Assembly (NCBI RefSeq): GCF_900111895.1 | Contig: NZ_FOKB01000008.1 | Location: 62,001 to 126,000, forward strand | Origin: Pseudomonas simiae | GTDB lineage: Bacteria; Pseudomonadota; Gammaproteobacteria; Pseudomonadales; Pseudomonadaceae | Direction: 5' to 3' | Length of the DNA: 64,000 nucleotides | Shown here: positions 26,501-34,663 of the stretch, in pieces | Position numbering within the stretch: the stretch's first letter is position 1 | Layout of the letters: the number at the start of each line of letters is the position of its first letter | Program-made: the position numbers and the translations under genes | Notes under the pieces: model-generated | Database searches by the model: none | What the model was told of the DNA's origin: nothing | Seen by the model: only the letters and a program-made list of their open reading frames with translations

Positions 26501-27786
26501 AGGGAGGCATCATGCAAAAAGGTCCTGATCTGCGCCTGCCCGCGCTTGATGTCACGCCCCCATAACACCCCGCCGGCACTGAAGAGCCGACCGGGGTCCG
26601 TCACCCGGTCCAGCACCTGCGGCAACTCGGCCATCTCGATGGGGCCGACCGGTGACGGGTAGTGGGAAAGGGTTGAGGTGAAGTTGTCGAGCATCAACCG
26701 ACATTGCGCCTCGACGCTCGCCTCGAACGGCGAACCGAGCTGTTCATGATAGACCACCTGCCCCGTGGTCTTGAGCTGACGATGCAGGGCCAAGCCTTGC
26801 GCCTGGTCGGCCACGGCCAGGCCATCGAGCACCGCGGCGAATTCGACGGGGTGGTTCAAACGCCGGTGCAACTCCTGATCCAGGCTGGCCAGGGAGTCAA
26901 ACGCTTCAAGGCCGGAGTCCGGCAGAAACAGCAATACCGTACCGACGTTCATGCTCGGGTCCACGGGCCGCACCCGGGCCGGCGTGACCTCCTCCTGTGG
27001 CCTCACCACGGCTTGCTCCGGGTCTCTGGCAGTCAGCACAAAGGCGCCGCGCAAGGTCAGATCCACCGCGCCGGTCGCGCCCTTGAGGGCTACCTCGTAG
27101 ACACATGGCCGGTCGCCGCGCAAAGCTTGTCGTGCCTGGGCGTGCGGGTGACGCAGCACCAGGGCGAACAGGTCCTGGTCGGCGGGGCTGAGCAGGCGAT
27201 CGGCAGCGAGTAGCGCCACTTCGGCTTTCAGCAGTTCGATACGGGTGTGCACCAACCATTGTTTCTGCGTGCGAGCATCCGTCAGGCTGCGCGCGCGCGT
27301 CCAGAAGGTTTTCACAAAAGCGCTGTAATAAGCGCCCAGCCCAGCGGCCAGGCGGTCGAGGAATTTATCCAGCCCGGCCGGGGTGATACCGCTCAAGGGC
27401 AGCAGCGCGTCGCCAGTCGCCGGCAGCCGATGCAGGGTCGCCATGCGCTGCGCATAACTCGCTGGCTGATCAGCGACGATACGTTGCACCACCGCCTCGA
27501 ACAGCGAGGGCAGTAACTCGGTCTCGGTGGACGGTTGCGCTGCAGAGGTCGCCGGCGGGATGGTCGTCGCGGGCAGTCGGATGAAGGCGTGACGCACATC
27601 AAGGCTGGGCGTCAACGTCGGGAATGCTTGCTCGAACTCATGCTGCACAAATGAATGGAACGTCGGTGGCGACTGAAACTGCTCGGCGATCTGGCGATCA
27701 AGCGCCATTAACTGGTCGCGCAACGCGACCTGTTGCGGTGCGTCCTTGAAACTTGACGGTGCAGAAAACAATGAATCAGACGGCAT
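23557..27786 (-). CDS. Very large toxin-like protein (dermonecrotic-toxin / DUF6543-like)
   Basis: The 1409-residue protein has no signal peptide. The LQLRLDAIEAKINGDFLPDRLNRGFNWVQAVLD segment and the VSASAGVGSIVVYTPQAPDGRVFHEYAKDRL segment resemble those of the big Pseudomonas proteins annotated with a dermonecrotic toxin N-terminal domain. A hydrophobic stretch (VATLAFDVLSMVLPVRIMLPIGLARSLF) before a GAPVAGAPVAGA repeat could insert in membranes. The C-terminal 450 residues are unrecognised and may hold the effector activity. The ATG at 27786 has GAGAGG upstream. No immunity, chaperone or secretion gene is adjacent. Function is inferred by resemblance only. Confidence 0.65.
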   Translation of the reverse strand: MPSDSLFSAPSSFKDAPQQVALRDQLMALDRQIAEQFQSPPTFHSFVQHEFEQAFPTLTPSLDVRHAFIRLPATTIPPATSAAQPSTETELLPSLFEAVVQRIVADQPASYAQRMATLHRLPATGDALLPLSGITPAGLDKFLDRLAAGLGAYYSAFVKTFWTRARSLTDARTQKQWLVHTRIELLKAEVALLAADRLLSPADQDLFALVLRHPHAQARQALRGDRPCVYEVALKGATGAVDLTLRGAFVLTARDPEQAVVRPQEEVTPARVRPVDPSMNVGTVLLFLPDSGLEAFDSLASLDQELHRRLNHPVEFAAVLDGLAVADQAQGLALHRQLKTTGQVVYHEQLGSPFEASVEAQCRLMLDNFTSTLSHYPSPVGPIEMAELPQVLDRVTDPGRLFSAGGVLWGRDIKRGQAQIRTFLHDASLVDKDAWRVAMTDYCDLLASLPDAEGLPSLAQFSDKPALLAYANEQLRIRLKADYALDIDPDTVRVHTKEPFVPATVVVPGAPAPAPREPGTPLFRHRSRTLSELALENVGGLDFNFTHFSRLSENTRKQPDEALLPEDLTPAPAYDGLTLQQVKDLVRAVNVGQGYDTFLKDRLITSPGALALKQTYAQVMRLQLRLDAIEAKINGDFLPDRLNRGFNWVQAVLDAPVDSDRRTRVEGHRILVQHLKLRGQRVRGVLLFVSASAGVGSIVVYTPQAPDGRVFHEYAKDRLMTDFVMNSSWRAYLLGRVERAFESQVRAVLRGRGDVSMVSTGRIADDLFEEAYEVEANFVINDAAAQSRSTQHVNVETGLSVATLAFDVLSMVLPVRIMLPIGLARSLFSVFNAVEALDLGDRAGAAQYFVRSLGELVGALVDGAVGAGAPVAGAPVAGARPRALPAEMALWKKPDGVLPLAGWEGKGVYHSASNAAGAEHYFLNDGGRWYSILDDGDKAVWRLRDARKLTQYHYAPIRQSAAGQWEIGAHAVGGLKGGNSPERALRDLYPRLDDVQARRVFEAFNFPAGREIEYRLALVENLRLRLSTAAFEPYLNVPLLRFQWRLDGIDLPDVPAVITQRPAPVEPPLTPPRTPAPEAPVVRPANERFIEWGRILDEAELEVVDATRGIYRRIAGDPQWLGQEYIKMDRRYFVILPRDTATPNDVFIRDPAQPATYFTDLENLLRSGIYNQPRQAKFASGDGLWVIASDVALKKPLTMYVREAFALLTTRSQVELAQALFNRANPRGLTQQGQHSLIRTLRDWQFWRTMTYAGLADPFSLLPPTRALSDGSWQLPNAPGHYRRLDFRPEPVVVPLFNALPPGAGGRLRTLMSEVVTRCRYGVLSGYDFPGELLFRRPGDVRLYWLRLRRVVGDRIAADAQAGPHKSLMDEPTRRLVTQAEVSHNLVPLMGGIQLTTPAASPQIFIIRV

Positions 27787-27941
27787 GGTGGCCTCTCGAA
27801 TAGGAAACATACCGGCCCATCGTGCCTAAGCGCCCCCTGAACCAGGCGCTACATAGCTAAGCGCCGCAGATCGGCGACCAAGGTTTACATGCCCTGCACC
27901 CCAGGTAGAATGGCGCCTCTGCCCTATTTCGAGCGAATTTC

Positions 27942-29396
27942 ATGGCGTTGCCGACCCTGCGTATCATCGGTTTCATCATCGGCATCTTCCTGATCACCCT
28001 CGCGATCGCCATGGTCGTGCCCATGGCGACCCTTGTGATCTTCGAACGCACCAGCGACCTGCCCTCGTTTCTGTGGGCCAGCATGATCACCTTTATCGCC
28101 GGCCTGGCCCTGGTGATTCCGGGTCGTCCCGAGCATGTGCACCTGCGCCCGCGGGACATGTACCTGCTGACCGTCAGCAGTTGGGTGGTGGTGTGTATCT
28201 TTGCCGCGCTGCCATTTCTGCTGACCCAGCACATCAGCTACACCGACTCGTTTTTCGAAAGCATGTCCGGCATTACCGCCACCGGCTCTACGGTATTGAG
28301 CGGCCTGGATGCCATGTCGCCGGGCATCCTGATCTGGCGTTCACTGCTGCACTGGCTGGGTGGCATCGGCTTCATCGGGATGGCGGTAGCGATCCTGCCG
28401 CTGTTGCGCATTGGTGGCATGCGCCTGTTCCAGACCGAGTCTTCGGACCGCTCGGAAAAAGTCATGCCCCGTTCGCACATGGTGGCGCGGCTGATCGTGG
28501 CCGCGTATGTGGGCATCACCATCCTCGGCAGCCTGGCGTTCTGGTGGGCCGGCATGGGCGTGTTCGATGCGATCAATCATGCGATGTCGGCGATCTCCAC
28601 CGGCGGTTTTTCCACCTCCGACGAATCCCTGGCGCACTGGAAACAACCCGCCGTGCACTGGGTAGCGGTGGTGGTGATGATCCTTGGCAGCCTGCCGTTC
28701 ACCCTGTACGTGGCCACGCTGCGCGGCAACCGCCGGGCGCTGATCAAGGATCAGCAAGTGCAGGGCTTGCTCGGTTTGCTGGTGGTGACCTGGCTGGTGC
28801 TCGGCACGTGGTACTGGTGGACCACCAACCTGCATTGGCTGGATGCCTTGCGGCATGTGGCGTTGAACGTCACGTCGGTGGTGACCACCACCGGTTTCGC
28901 CCTGGGGGACTACAGCCTGTGGGGCAACTTCTCGCTGATGCTGTTCTTCTACCTGGGCTTTATCGGCGGCTGTTCCGGCTCGACCGCCGGCGGGATCAAG
29001 ATTTTCCGTTTCCAGGTCGCCTATATCCTGCTCAAGGCCAACTTGAACCAGTTGATCCACCCTCGTGCGGTGATCAAGCAAAAGTACAACGGCCACCGCC
29101 TCGACGAAGAGATCGTGCGCTCGATCCTGACGTTTTCGTTTTTCTTCGCCATCACCATCTGCGCTATCGCCCTGGCCTTGTCGCTGCTTGGCCTGGACTG
29201 GATGACCGCCTTGACCGGCGCCGCGAGTACCGTTTCAGGCGTGGGCCCAGGCCTGGGCGAAACCATCGGCCCAGCGGGCAATTTCGCCAGCCTGCCGGAT
29301 GCGGCCAAGTGGATCCTGTCGCTGGGCATGCTGCTCGGCCGGCTGGAGATTATTACGGTCTTTGTTCTGTGCATTCCGGCGTTTTGGCGCCACTGA
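27942..29396 (+). CDS. trkH: TrkH-type potassium uptake protein
   Basis: The 484-residue inner-membrane protein has the four pore loops of the Trk/Ktr superfamily, visible as TATGST (about 108), STGGFS (about 222), TTTGFA (about 322) and the last SGVGPG (about 430). It conducts K+ with the cytoplasmic NAD-binding subunit TrkA, which is not in this window. The last 44 bases overlap the convergent AraC regulator gene. Confidence 0.93.
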   Translation: MALPTLRIIGFIIGIFLITLAIAMVVPMATLVIFERTSDLPSFLWASMITFIAGLALVIPGRPEHVHLRPRDMYLLTVSSWVVVCIFAALPFLLTQHISYTDSFFESMSGITATGSTVLSGLDAMSPGILIWRSLLHWLGGIGFIGMAVAILPLLRIGGMRLFQTESSDRSEKVMPRSHMVARLIVAAYVGITILGSLAFWWAGMGVFDAINHAMSAISTGGFSTSDESLAHWKQPAVHWVAVVVMILGSLPFTLYVATLRGNRRALIKDQQVQGLLGLLVVTWLVLGTWYWWTTNLHWLDALRHVALNVTSVVTTTGFALGDYSLWGNFSLMLFFYLGFIGGCSGSTAGGIKIFRFQVAYILLKANLNQLIHPRAVIKQKYNGHRLDEEIVRSILTFSFFFAITICAIALALSLLGLDWMTALTGAASTVSGVGPGLGETIGPAGNFASLPDAAKWILSLGMLLGRLEIITVFVLCIPAFWRH

Positions 29397-30411
29397 CACT
29401 CGACGCGTCCAGCAACCGCGCCCGGTATTCACCGGGCGTGGCATCAAACCAACGGCGAAACGCACGAAAGAAATTGCTCGGGTCGGCGAAACCCAGCAGG
29501 TAGGCGATTTCCAACAGGGTCATGCTGGGCTGTGCCAGGTATTGCTCGGCCAACTCGCGACGGGTGTCGTCGAGCAGCGTTTGAAAGCTGGTCCCCTCCT
29601 CCTGCAAGCGCCGCTGCAACGTACGCTGGGACAAGTGCAGCGCCTGGGCCACCACTTCACGCTTGGGCTCGCCCTGGGGCAGCAGGCGGCACAACACCTG
29701 CCGCGCCTTGTGCGTCACACGGCTTTCCGAGAAACGCGCCAGGTATTCACCGGCAAAACGGTCATGCAGCAGTGCCATGGCTTCGTTGGCCGTGGGCAGC
29801 GGCGCGTCCATGTCGGCCCGCTCAAAAATCAGCGCATCATAAGGCGCGTTGAACTCCAGCGGCGCATGGAAGGCTTGTTTATACGGGGCCAAGTCCGCCG
29901 GCTGCTCACCTTGCAGCACCACTTTGCGTGGCTGCAGCGTGCGGCCCGTCAACCAGCCGCACAGCGCCAAGGCGCTGGCCAGCGACGCTTCGGCACTTTG
30001 CCGGGTGGGCGGCAGATGATCACCGTGTACCGTCAGAATCAGCGCATAACCTTCGGGGACCAGTCGGAAACTCAGGTCGGCACTTTCGGCAATGATCCGC
30101 TGGTAACGCACCAGGCGCATGAAGCCTTCAGCCAGGGTGTTGCTGGACATCAGCGCGTACCCGGCCACATGAAACGATGCCGGACGCACCACTTTGCCCA
30201 TGTTCAGGCCGATCGCCGGGTTGCCCGACAGCTCTACCGCCCGCTGCCACAGGCGGGTCATGGAATCCTGCGGGAACCGCGCATCGGGGTCGCTCAGGGC
30301 GGCGTAGTCGAGACCGAGTTGCTTGAACAAGGCACGGCAATCCAGGCCGTCCATTTCCAATGCCTTCACTATCCCCATCGCCCAGCTTGCAGAAGTTGTT
30401 CGTTCGCTCAT
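29353..30411 (-). CDS. AraC-family transcriptional regulator
   Basis: The 352-residue protein has an N-terminal ligand domain of the arabinose-binding-like type common in OruR/ArgR-like regulators (with SGNPAIGLNMGKVVRPASFHVAGYALMSSNTLAEG) and a C-terminal double helix-turn-helix (about 250-340, with REVVAQALHLSQRTLQRRLQEEG and LGFADPSNFFRAFRRWFDATPGEYR). The target and effector are unknown. Its 3' end overlaps trkH by 44 bases in the opposite direction, which could create antisense interference. Confidence 0.88.
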   Translation of the reverse strand: MSERTTSASWAMGIVKALEMDGLDCRALFKQLGLDYAALSDPDARFPQDSMTRLWQRAVELSGNPAIGLNMGKVVRPASFHVAGYALMSSNTLAEGFMRLVRYQRIIAESADLSFRLVPEGYALILTVHGDHLPPTRQSAEASLASALALCGWLTGRTLQPRKVVLQGEQPADLAPYKQAFHAPLEFNAPYDALIFERADMDAPLPTANEAMALLHDRFAGEYLARFSESRVTHKARQVLCRLLPQGEPKREVVAQALHLSQRTLQRRLQEEGTSFQTLLDDTRRELAEQYLAQPSMTLLEIAYLLGFADPSNFFRAFRRWFDATPGEYRARLLDASSVSGAKTPECTEQRP

Positions 30412-30571
30412 GGCGTCGTCTTAATAAAGCAGGCTCAAACGGCAGCCAGGAAGCCAAGGATACTAAAGTGGCATCTATTGTCACTGGCTGTTACCACTGA
30501 TCACTCTAGACTCAAATAAGCTCCCCGCCGAACATCTGTTGGGCGGCACAATAATCAAAGGGCCGGTCATC

Positions 30572-30883
30572 GTGGAAAACATCAAGCGATTCAACAGCTT
30601 CGCTGAGTTCTACCCCTACTACCTGAGTGAACATGCCAACAGCACCTGCCGGCGCCTGCACTTTATCGGCACCACGCTGGTGATCGGCATCCTGGCGTAT
30701 GCCATCGGCAAAGGTTCGCTGGGCCTGCTGATTGCCTTGCCGATTGCCGGTTACAGCTTTGCCTGGATCGGCCACTTTTTCTTCGAAAAGAACCGCCCGG
30801 CGACTTTCCAGCACCCGTTCTACAGCCTGTTGGGGGATTTTGTGATGTACCGCGACATGATCCTGGGCAAGGTACCCTTCTGA
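30572..30883 (+). CDS. DUF962 (Mpo1-like) membrane protein
   Basis: The 103-residue protein starts at GTG, VENIKRFNSFAEFYPYYLSEHANSTCRRLHFIGTTL, and has two or three membrane helices. His in RRLHFIG and in WIGHFFFEKNRPATFQHP are the conserved metal-binding residues of the DUF962 family, whose yeast member Mpo1 is a dioxygenase in phytosphingosine breakdown. The bacterial substrate is unknown. An upstream frame start at 30539 is possible, but the GTG fits family length best. Confidence 0.82.
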   Translation: MENIKRFNSFAEFYPYYLSEHANSTCRRLHFIGTTLVIGILAYAIGKGSLGLLIALPIAGYSFAWIGHFFFEKNRPATFQHPFYSLLGDFVMYRDMILGKVPF

Positions 30884-31030
30884 CCAAACGACCGTTTAAA
30901 CGATGAAAGTTCATCCCTCCGAGGACATAAAAATCTTTTTGTCATTTGCAGTGCTGTATCCTGCCAAGGCTTTTTGAGAGCGCGGAATCACCTGCGATTG
31001 AAAAAACAGACCTTGCGAGGAGCGACGACG

Positions 31031-31159
31031 ATGCACGAGATACCTAATCTCCCCTTCCCAAGCCTGCACCCTACAGAGCAGCCAACACCGCAGCAGGCCA
31101 GTGACAAACAGCCTGAGGCCAAAGAAGCAAAACCAGTCGACAGCAAAAGCCAGGACTGA
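31031..31159 (+). CDS. Small hypothetical protein (42 residues)
   Basis: The peptide is MHEIPNLPFPSLHPTEQPTP followed by a Lys/Glu-rich, disordered tail. AGGAG lies nine bases before the ATG, the main reason to accept it as a gene. No family is recognised. It is followed by a 13-bp perfect stem-loop. Confidence 0.5.
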   Translation: MHEIPNLPFPSLHPTEQPTPQQASDKQPEAKEAKPVDSKSQD

Positions 31160-31173
31160 CGCCGTACCAGACC

Positions 31174-31209
31174 GTGTGGAAAGCGCAGCGTTTTGAGCGC
31201 TTTCCACAC
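31174..31209. other. 13-bp perfect stem-loop between two microgenes
   Basis: GTGTGGAAAGCGC (31174-31186) and GCGCTTTCCACAC (31197-31209) flank a ten-base loop. No T-run follows, so it is not a standard intrinsic terminator; it may protect or process RNA or bind a regulator. Confidence 0.6.
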
Positions 31210-31235
31210 TGCCTGAATGAATCGAGACGCCCGCC

Positions 31236-31418
31236 ATGACCGATACCCTTCCCGACACCCCGGATACCGCCGTACTCGACGCTGCCTTGCAGATGGTCGA
31301 AATCTGGAACCGCCTCAGCGCCGACAAACAAGCGCGTCTGCTCAAACGCTTCGGCACCCAGGAAAACGCCCTCGCTGCCCTGGTCACCACCCAGTTGCTC
31401 GCCTCGACCAAAGCCTGA
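31236..31418 (+). CDS. Small conserved-looking hypothetical protein (60 residues)
   Basis: The protein MTDTLPDTPDTAVLDAALQM continues with a helical VEIWNRLSADKQARLLKRFGTQENALAALVTTQLL segment. It looks like a small soluble helical protein of the kind found in Pseudomonas genomes without known function. There is only a weak ribosome binding site. It lies between the stem-loop and the MFS gene. Confidence 0.5.
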   Translation: MTDTLPDTPDTAVLDAALQMVEIWNRLSADKQARLLKRFGTQENALAALVTTQLLASTKA

Positions 31419-31523
31419 CGTCTTTCTGAGCGGAGGTTTTTGCGTTTTACCGCCCTGCGCGAGCCAAACCACCGGTATCATTAGCAGCCTATCTTTACCT
31501 GCCGCGACAGTGGACCTCTCCCC

Positions 31524-32720
31524 ATGCCCGATACCCAGCGCCCCATGGCGGTCACGCTGCAAGTTGTTTCCATCGTATTGTTCACCTTCATTGGCTACCT
31601 GAACATCGGCATTCCCCTGGCCGTATTGCCAGGCTATGTCCACAGTGAACTGGGTTACGGCGCAGTGATCGCCGGCCTGGTGATCAGCGTGCAATACCTG
31701 GCCACCCTCCTGAGCCGCCCCTATGCGGGCAAGATCATCGATAACCTGGGCAGCAAGCGCGCTGTGCTGATCGGCCTGGCGGGCTGCGGACTGAGCGGTG
31801 TGTTCATGCTGCTCGCGGCGTGGTTCTCAAGCCTGCCGGCCTTGAGCCTGGGTAGCCTGTTGATCGGCCGCCTGGTCCTTGGCAGCGCGGAAAGCCTGGT
31901 GGGTTCGGGCTCCATCGGCTGGGGCATTGGCCGAGTCGGGGCGCAGAACACCGCCAAGGTGATTTCCTGGAACGGCATCGCCAGCTACGGCGCGCTGGCC
32001 GTCGGCGCGCCACTGGGCGTGGTGCTGGTCAGGTACTTCGGGCTGTGGAGCATGGGCGTCAGCATCATCCTGCTGGCAATCGTCGGCCTGCTGCTGGCCT
32101 GGAACAAGGTCGCCGCGCCGATTGTTGCCGGCGTGCGCCTGCCCTTCATGAATGTACTGGGCCGCGTATTGCCCCATGGCTGTGCATTGGCGCTGGGCTC
32201 CATCGGCTTCGGCACCATCGCGACCTTCATCACCTTGTATTACACCACCCAGCATTGGGATAACGCGGTGTGGGCCCTGAGCCTGTTCGGCGCCAGCTTT
32301 ATCGGTGCGCGGTTGTTGTTCGGGAACCTGATCAACCGGATCGGCGGCTTTCGCGTGGCGATTGCCTGCCTGTCGGTGGAGATTCTTGGCTTGCTGCTGT
32401 TATGGCTGGCACCCGACGCCAACCTGGCCCTGGCCGGCGCAGCGTTGAGCGGCTTTGGCTTTTCCCTGGTGTTCCCGGCGCTGGGGGTGGAGGCTGTCAA
32501 CCTGGTTCCGGCGTCCAGCCGCGGCTCGGCGGTGGGCGCCTACTCGCTGTTTATCGACCTGTCGCTGGGCATCACCGGCCCGCTCGCCGGAGCGGTGGCG
32601 GCAGGGTTCGGCTTTGCGTCGATCTTCCTGTTCGCCGCCCTGGCCGCCCTCGGTGGCTTGCTGCTGAGTGTGTACCTGTACCGCCAGGCGCCCAAGGCCC
32701 GCGAGGGGCGTGGCGACTAA
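31524..32720 (+). CDS. MFS transporter (YhhS/YfcJ-like)
   Basis: The 398-residue protein has twelve predicted helices and the MFS loop SRPYAGKIIDNLGSKRAVLIG between helices 2 and 3. The start IVLFTFIGYLNIGIPLAVLPGYVHSELGYGAVIAGLVISVQYLATLLSRP is typical of the YhhS group of efflux-like carriers. The substrate is unknown. Its stop overlaps the end of the convergent arfB by four bases. Confidence 0.87.
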   Translation: MPDTQRPMAVTLQVVSIVLFTFIGYLNIGIPLAVLPGYVHSELGYGAVIAGLVISVQYLATLLSRPYAGKIIDNLGSKRAVLIGLAGCGLSGVFMLLAAWFSSLPALSLGSLLIGRLVLGSAESLVGSGSIGWGIGRVGAQNTAKVISWNGIASYGALAVGAPLGVVLVRYFGLWSMGVSIILLAIVGLLLAWNKVAAPIVAGVRLPFMNVLGRVLPHGCALALGSIGFGTIATFITLYYTTQHWDNAVWALSLFGASFIGARLLFGNLINRIGGFRVAIACLSVEILGLLLLWLAPDANLALAGAALSGFGFSLVFPALGVEAVNLVPASSRGSAVGAYSLFIDLSLGITGPLAGAVAAGFGFASIFLFAALAALGGLLLSVYLYRQAPKAREGRGD

Positions 32721-33130
32721 AAGTCGACCTTGCCACGCCCAGCCTTGATGCTGCCACGCTTGGTCTTGGATTCGAGACGGCGCTTTTTCGAACCCAGGGT
32801 GGGTTTGGTCGGGCGGCGTTTCTTCTCCACCTTGGTGGCGCTGAGGATCAACTCCACCAGACGCGCCAACGCATCCGCGCGGTTCTGCTCCTGGGTCCGG
32901 TATTGCTGGGCCTTGATCACCAGCACACCTTCACTGGTGATCCGGCTGTCGCGTAGCGCCAGCAGCCGCTCCTTATAGAACGCCGGCAGCGACGATGCGG
33001 GGATGTCAAATCGCAGGTGCACCGCACTCGACACCTTGTTGACGTTCTGCCCACCGGCGCCCTGGGCGCGAATAGCAGTCAGCTCGATCTCGGCATCGGG
33101 CAAGTGGACGTTGTTGGAAATCACCAGCAT
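32717..33130 (-). CDS. arfB: Alternative ribosome-rescue peptidyl-tRNA hydrolase
   Basis: ArfB (YaeJ) frees ribosomes stalled on messages without a stop codon. The 137-residue protein has the catalytic GGQ (26-28) in IRAQGAGGQNVNKVSSAVHLRFD and a basic C-terminal tail (KKRRPTKPT ... KKRRLESKTKRG) that enters the empty mRNA channel. The length is standard for the family. Confidence 0.94.
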   Translation of the reverse strand: MLVISNNVHLPDAEIELTAIRAQGAGGQNVNKVSSAVHLRFDIPASSLPAFYKERLLALRDSRITSEGVLVIKAQQYRTQEQNRADALARLVELILSATKVEKKRRPTKPTLGSKKRRLESKTKRGSIKAGRGKVDF

Positions 33131-33199
33131 AGGCGGCAGGATTCTCTGTGGGGGCAGCCAAGGATACGCGAATGCGCTCTCGCCTATTCCTGAAACAAC

Positions 33200-33222
33200 A
33201 AACCCGGCGCATGGCCGGGTTT
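33200..33222. terminator. Hairpin between arfB start and the aroP end
   Basis: AAACCCGGC and GCCGGGTTT pair perfectly around a five-base loop, 20 bases after the permease stop. The T-run on the minus strand is short, so efficiency is uncertain. Confidence 0.55.
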
Positions 33223-33241
33223 GGTTGATCTCACGCAGGCC

Positions 33242-34663
33242 TCACTTCACTGGTGAAGCAGCCGGCGCCAACGCTTGCTGCGCACTACGCTTGTTCTTGA
33301 TCCCATAACACACCGCCATAAACACCACCCACACCGGAATCGCGAACACCGACACCTGGATGCCCGGAATCATGAGCATGATCACCAGGATAAACACCAC
33401 GAACGCCAAGCACACATAGTTGCCGTACGGGTACCACAGCGCCTTGAACAACGGCACCTGGCCGGTGCGGTTCATGTGTTGGCGGAACTTGAAGTGGGAG
33501 AAGCTGATCATCGCCCAGTTGATTACCAGCGTCGCCACGACCAGCGACATCAGCAGTTCCAGCGCGTGTTGCGGGATCAGGTAGTTCATCAGCACCGCCA
33601 CCAAGGTGATCGCCGCCGAAGCGAGGATGGAGCGCACCGGTACGCCGCGCTTGTCGATCTTCGCCAAGGCCTTGGGCGCATCGCCCTGCTCGGCCATACC
33701 CAACAGCATGCGGCTGTTGCAGTACGTCCCGCTGTTGTACACCGACAACGCGGCCGTCAGGACCACGAAGTTGAGGATGTGCGCGGCAGTGTCGCTGCCC
33801 AGCATCGAGAACACCTGCACGAACGGGCTGCCGCTGTAGGCATCGCCGGAGGCGTTGAGGGTCGCCAACAGGCTGTCCCACGGCGTCAGCGACAACAGCA
33901 CCACCAAAGCGCCGATGTAGAAGATCAGGATGCGGTAGATCACCTGGTTGATCGCTTTCGGGATCACGGTGCGCGGTTTGTCCGCTTCAGCCGCGGTAAA
34001 GCCGAGCATTTCCAGGCCACCGAAAGAGAACATGATGATTGCCATGGCCATCACCAACCCGCCGACGCCATGGGGGAAGAATCCGCCGTGCTCCCACAGG
34101 TTGGTCACCGAGGCCTGTGGCCCACCGGTGCCGCTGACCAGCAGATAGCTGCCCAGGGCGATCATGCCGACGATGGCCACCACCTTGATGATGGCGAACC
34201 AGAACTCGGCTTCACCGAAGACTTTGACGTTGGCCAGGTTGATCAGGTTGATCAGCACAAAGAAGGCTGCGGCCGAGACCCAGGTCGGGATCTCCGGCCA
34301 CCAGTAGTGCACGTATTTGCCGACGGCCGTCAGCTCCGACATGCCCACCAGGATGTACAGGATCCAGCAGTTCCAGCCCGACAGGAAGCCGGCGAAGCCG
34401 CCCCAGTACTTGTGGGCAAAGTGGCTGAAGGAACCGGCGACCGGCTCTTCGACGATCATTTCGCCGAGCTGGCGCATGATCATGAAGGCAATGAAGCCGC
34501 AGATGGCATAGCCCAGGATCATCGACGGGCCGGCGGATTTAAGCACCCCGGCCGAACCGAGGAACAGGCCGGTGCCGATGGCGCCACCCAGGGCGATCAA
34601 CTGGATATGCCGGTTTTTCAGGCCGCGTTTCAGCTCGCCTGAAGAGGAAGGGGAAACACTCAT
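33242..34663 (-). CDS. aroP: Aromatic amino-acid permease (AroP/PheP-like)
   Basis: The 473-residue inner-membrane protein of the APC superfamily has twelve helices and begins with LKNRHIQLIALGGAIGTGLFLGSAGVLKSAGP, the amino-acid binding GAIGTGLFLG motif. PVAGSFSHFAHKYWGGFAGFLSGWNCW and ELTAVGKYVHYWWPEIPTWVSAA follow AroP/PheP closely. It imports phenylalanine, tyrosine or tryptophan by proton symport. The ATG at 34663 has GAGAG upstream; the longer frame to 34681 would start at TTG. TyrR-like sites lie further upstream. Confidence 0.82.
   Translation of the reverse strand: MSVSPSSSGELKRGLKNRHIQLIALGGAIGTGLFLGSAGVLKSAGPSMILGYAICGFIAFMIMRQLGEMIVEEPVAGSFSHFAHKYWGGFAGFLSGWNCWILYILVGMSELTAVGKYVHYWWPEIPTWVSAAAFFVLINLINLANVKVFGEAEFWFAIIKVVAIVGMIALGSYLLVSGTGGPQASVTNLWEHGGFFPHGVGGLVMAMAIIMFSFGGLEMLGFTAAEADKPRTVIPKAINQVIYRILIFYIGALVVLLSLTPWDSLLATLNASGDAYSGSPFVQVFSMLGSDTAAHILNFVVLTAALSVYNSGTYCNSRMLLGMAEQGDAPKALAKIDKRGVPVRSILASAAITLVAVLMNYLIPQHALELLMSLVVATLVINWAMISFSHFKFRQHMNRTGQVPLFKALWYPYGNYVCLAFVVFILVIMLMIPGIQVSVFAIPVWVVFMAVCYGIKNKRSAQQALAPAASPVK

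Noticed and set aside
24082..26565. Plus-strand frame of 827 codons inside the toxin-like gene
   Set aside because: The minus-strand frame is longer, has a ribosome binding site and family-like segments; the plus-strand translation is Arg/His/Gln-rich, typical of a shadow.
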